64,000 nucleotides of DNA from Xylona heveae TC161. Its lineage: Eukaryota > Ascomycota > Xylonomycetes > Xylonales > Xylonaceae. Made by a program: the position numbers and the translations under genes. Positions 61,740-64,000 of this stretch are shown here, piece after piece. The stretch covers positions 1,483,618 to 1,547,617 of the forward strand of contig NW_017264198.1 of assembly GCF_001619985.1 (NCBI RefSeq). The letters are read 5' to 3'. Position 1 is the stretch's first letter, and each line of letters opens with the position of its first letter. The notes under the pieces are model-generated. The model did no database searches, had not been told where the DNA came from, and saw only the letters and a program-made list of their open reading frames with translations.

Positions 61740-61846
61740 GGGAACTATCTAGGAAGATACAACCTGACATCTATCCATAGGTGTCACTGTAACAAAAGAA
61801 CTATCTAATGTTAGGACAAAGGTAATTCAAGCAAAGGCATTTCACT

Positions 61847-62617
61847 ATGTCTAGCAATTCAGGAACAACTGCTACTAGAACAACCACAGTGGCAGTCATG
61901 ATGCTCAAGGAGCAGATTGTAGGACTTCAAGCTCAATTGGCAACACAGCATCAACAGGCCAATGTCAAAGTAGCAGCACCAGACAAATTCAATGGAAAGA
62001 GAGGAATACTCAAAGCATGGCTTATTGCTATGAAGCTGTACCTAGGATTCAACATGACAACCTTTCTAGGCAAATTAGACAAGATCTTAGTAGCAGAAAT
62101 GTACATGAAGGAAGAAGCCCTAGAGTAGTTCCAACTATACATGGACAACTACATGAAGAACAGACCCAATGAGCAAATGGAAGCAGAAACCACACTCATC
62201 TTCAGTCACTATGACAAATTTGAAAGACACATCAAGGAAGTCTATGATAAAATTGACAAAGTATAAGCAGTAGAATGGAAGCTTCAGACAATACAACAGA
62301 AAGGATTGGCAGCCTTGTATGTAGCAGAGTTTACATGGGTAGCATCAATTGTGCCATGGAGACAAGTACTGTTAAGTACAATCTTTTACAATGGACTCAA
62401 GGAACAAGTTAAGGATGAGATAGCCAGAGGAGACAGGCTAGAAACCATGAGAGGAATGACAGAATTAGCTGTAAGAATCAACAATCACCAATATGAATGG
62501 AAGCAAGAAAAGAAGTGTCAACACTCAGGACACAGGAACAACTATAAGGCAAATACAAAGAAGTATCAAAACAAGACACTAGACAAAGGTAACCTGATGG
62601 ACCTTGACACTATATAA
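61847..62617 (+). pseudogene. Decayed Ty3/Gypsy retrotransposon gag
   Basis: From the ATG at 61847 the frame reads as a Gypsy gag N-terminus: a short coiled region (MLKEQIVGLQAQLATQHQQ), then the family core 'PDKFNGKRGILKAWL..LYLGFN'. In-frame stops (TAG at 62126, TAA at about 62263) interrupt it. Beyond them the same frame continues with LQTIQQKGLAALYVAEFTWV, FYNGLKEQVKDEIA and INNHQYEWKQEK, matching the remainder of a gag capsid domain. No zinc-knuckle remains clear. The stops could derive from Trp or Gln codons by C:G to T:A change. No intact reverse transcriptase is present in the window. Confidence 0.75.
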
Positions 62618-62830
62618 AAACAAAGATATAGAAACCCCATTAGTAAAGAAGAAAGACAATGATGCTTTGATGAAAAAGCTTATCTCAGATGTAGAAAAAC
62701 CAGACACTAGAGAAAGGATTACAACACTGAATAGAAGAATCACAGAAAATCTAAAGATATACAAACTCTTAGGATTAGATTCTTGGAACCTATTGAACCT
62801 CAGGAGTAAAAGGAGAGCAAATGAAACTGA

Positions 62831-63886
62831 CTAGATCTGGACCTTGAATGGGTATAGAAGGCTCAAGAACAAACCCAATACCTAAAGGAAGTCATAGGGA
62901 CAACTATGGAATTTGTAGAGGAACCAATAATTAACAAGATGGAAGAGGAGGCTAAAGTGGTAGCAATATTGATTATTAAAGCATGTGAATGACCAAATGA
63001 ACTACTTGACCAATACCAGTAGGACCAGAACAGGTGAAAGCATGAAGTCAATGCACAATATGTGTTCAGGGAGATGAACATGCATTACCTAGGAACATCT
63101 AGCAGATTAGAACAAGAAAATAAGATCTGACAGGTGATCTATGAGAACTTGGCACAACAACACCTATACTCACAAGAAGTAGTCATGGAGCAACACTGGA
63201 ACTATGTCAAATGGCTTGAGAAGGAAGTCAACAAACAAACCAGAATAACCCAAGGAGAGACTACAAAGTAGATCAAGGTACTATAGAGACAAACCTAAGA
63301 ACCAGAAGAACTAGAAAAGGAACAGGAAGACAAGTTCCTAGCCCAATACAGGTGAATGACAGAATATGTAGACCTGATTGCTAAAGAGATCAAACAGACC
63401 AAAAAACACTAGAATATTGCAGGTATGATATTGAAAGAAGCCATACTCAAGAAGCTGAGGGAGGACCTCCAAGAGCAGAGTAAATGATATTGGCTAGATG
63501 ATCTGAGGATCAATGATGAAGATTGGCTAGTGGATGTGGATTGACAGTTTGTAGCAATTGAACACATCAGGAGAGTTAGAAGACAGACAGTAGGATGACA
63601 TAACTTCCATCAAAGGATGGAAGAAGAAAAGGTCATAAAATAGAACATCTAGAGGAATGCTATTGAGGGGTAGACCCCAGAGCACCAGCAATGACACCAA
63701 GACCTAGAACAGTAGTTGAAGAGGCAACAAGAGGAGCAACAATAGCACAAAGTAGAACCAAGAGAAACATCCATTTCAAAGAATGAAGAGTCCAACAACT
63801 CAGAAACTGAAGTTACTGACACTAAAGCTCATTATAAAGAGTATTTATTTTGCAAACTCCAAGAAGCTCAAAAAGAATGTAACTAA
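62831..63886 (+). pseudogene. Second decayed frame of the element, about 19 internal stops
   Basis: One reading frame from about 62831 to the TAA at 63884-63886 has coherent, hydrophilic, coiled-coil-rich sequence (for example KWLEKEVNKQTRI, EPEELEKEQEDKFLAQY) but about 19 in-frame stops. Every stop is TAG, TAA or TGA and could come from CAG, CAA or CGA by one C-to-T change. It does not look like a pol frame; the product is unrecognised and may be a second ORF of the element or a different subtelomeric gene. It ends about 20 bp before the telomere repeats. Confidence 0.6.
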
Positions 63887-63906
63887 TGGAGAGACTGAGT
63901 GCTCAA

Positions 63907-64000
63907 GGGTTAGGGTTAGGGTTAGGGTTAGGGTTAGGGTTAGGGTTAGGGTTAGGGTTAGGGTTAGGGTTAGGGTTAGGGTTAGGGTTAGGGTTAGGGT
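63907..64000 (+). repeat. Telomere, (TTAGGG)n
   Basis: About fifteen perfect TTAGGG units run to the window's end, read directly, with the G-rich strand 5'->3' toward the right end. This is the canonical telomere repeat of filamentous ascomycetes and shows that the window ends at a chromosome terminus. Confidence 0.99.

Noticed and set aside
62306-62617. A separate small gene of 103 codons
   Set aside because: It continues the gag frame after stop codons and matches gag-type sequence, so it is part of the decayed element.

Overview
This window is the end of a chromosome of a filamentous ascomycete (Pezizomycotina). The right end is a pure TTAGGG telomere array. Genes have many short introns (about 47-90 bp, GT...AG), and the gene content is typical of these fungi: Zn2Cys6 regulators, a LaeA-like methyltransferase, a laccase, a MARVEL protein, SRPK-like and FYVE-RING proteins. 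Eurotiomycete affinity is plausible but not proven from sequence alone. Exon structures were worked out by hand from splice sites and reading-frame continuity; nearly every multi-exon model given sums to an exact multiple of three.

Layout. 0-19 kb: a partial gene running off the left edge (-), a DHA1-type MFS transporter (-), a 3-kb gene-poor stretch with a degenerate minisatellite, two divergent Zn2Cys6 regulators (War1-like on -, MHR-type on +), an FMP42-like MFS transporter (+) and a GFA/CENP-V-type zinc protein (-). 19-28 kb: an unrecognised gene (-), a small probably frameshifted gene (+), a LaeA/UMTA-like methyltransferase (-, 8 exons), a four-helix MARVEL protein (-) and an acetamidase-type amidase (+). 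29-44 kb: a secreted laccase (+), an AflR-type regulator (+), an SRPK-like kinase (-), a TRP/ML-like membrane channel (+) and a FYVE-RING ubiquitin ligase (-).

44-60 kb is the most accessory part. It has a Zn2Cys6/MHR regulator, a FAD monooxygenase, an alpha/beta hydrolase and, further right, a short-chain dehydrogenase. This set looks like a small modification or catabolic cluster without a synthase. Between them lies a divergent pair. One member is a small secreted protein with a beta/gamma-crystallin-like motif (-). The other is a very large (about 1,750 aa) eight-exon protein (+) with an embedded Hint (hedgehog/intein-type) domain that lacks the usual splicing residues, and a C-terminal helical, membrane-inserting-looking module. 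I regard this pair as the best candidate for an undescribed system, possibly toxin-like.

60-64 kb is AT-rich, degenerate subtelomere: short tandem repeats, a candidate LTR, a decayed Ty3/Gypsy gag and a second decayed frame full of stops explicable by C-to-T change, abutting the telomere array within about 20 bp.
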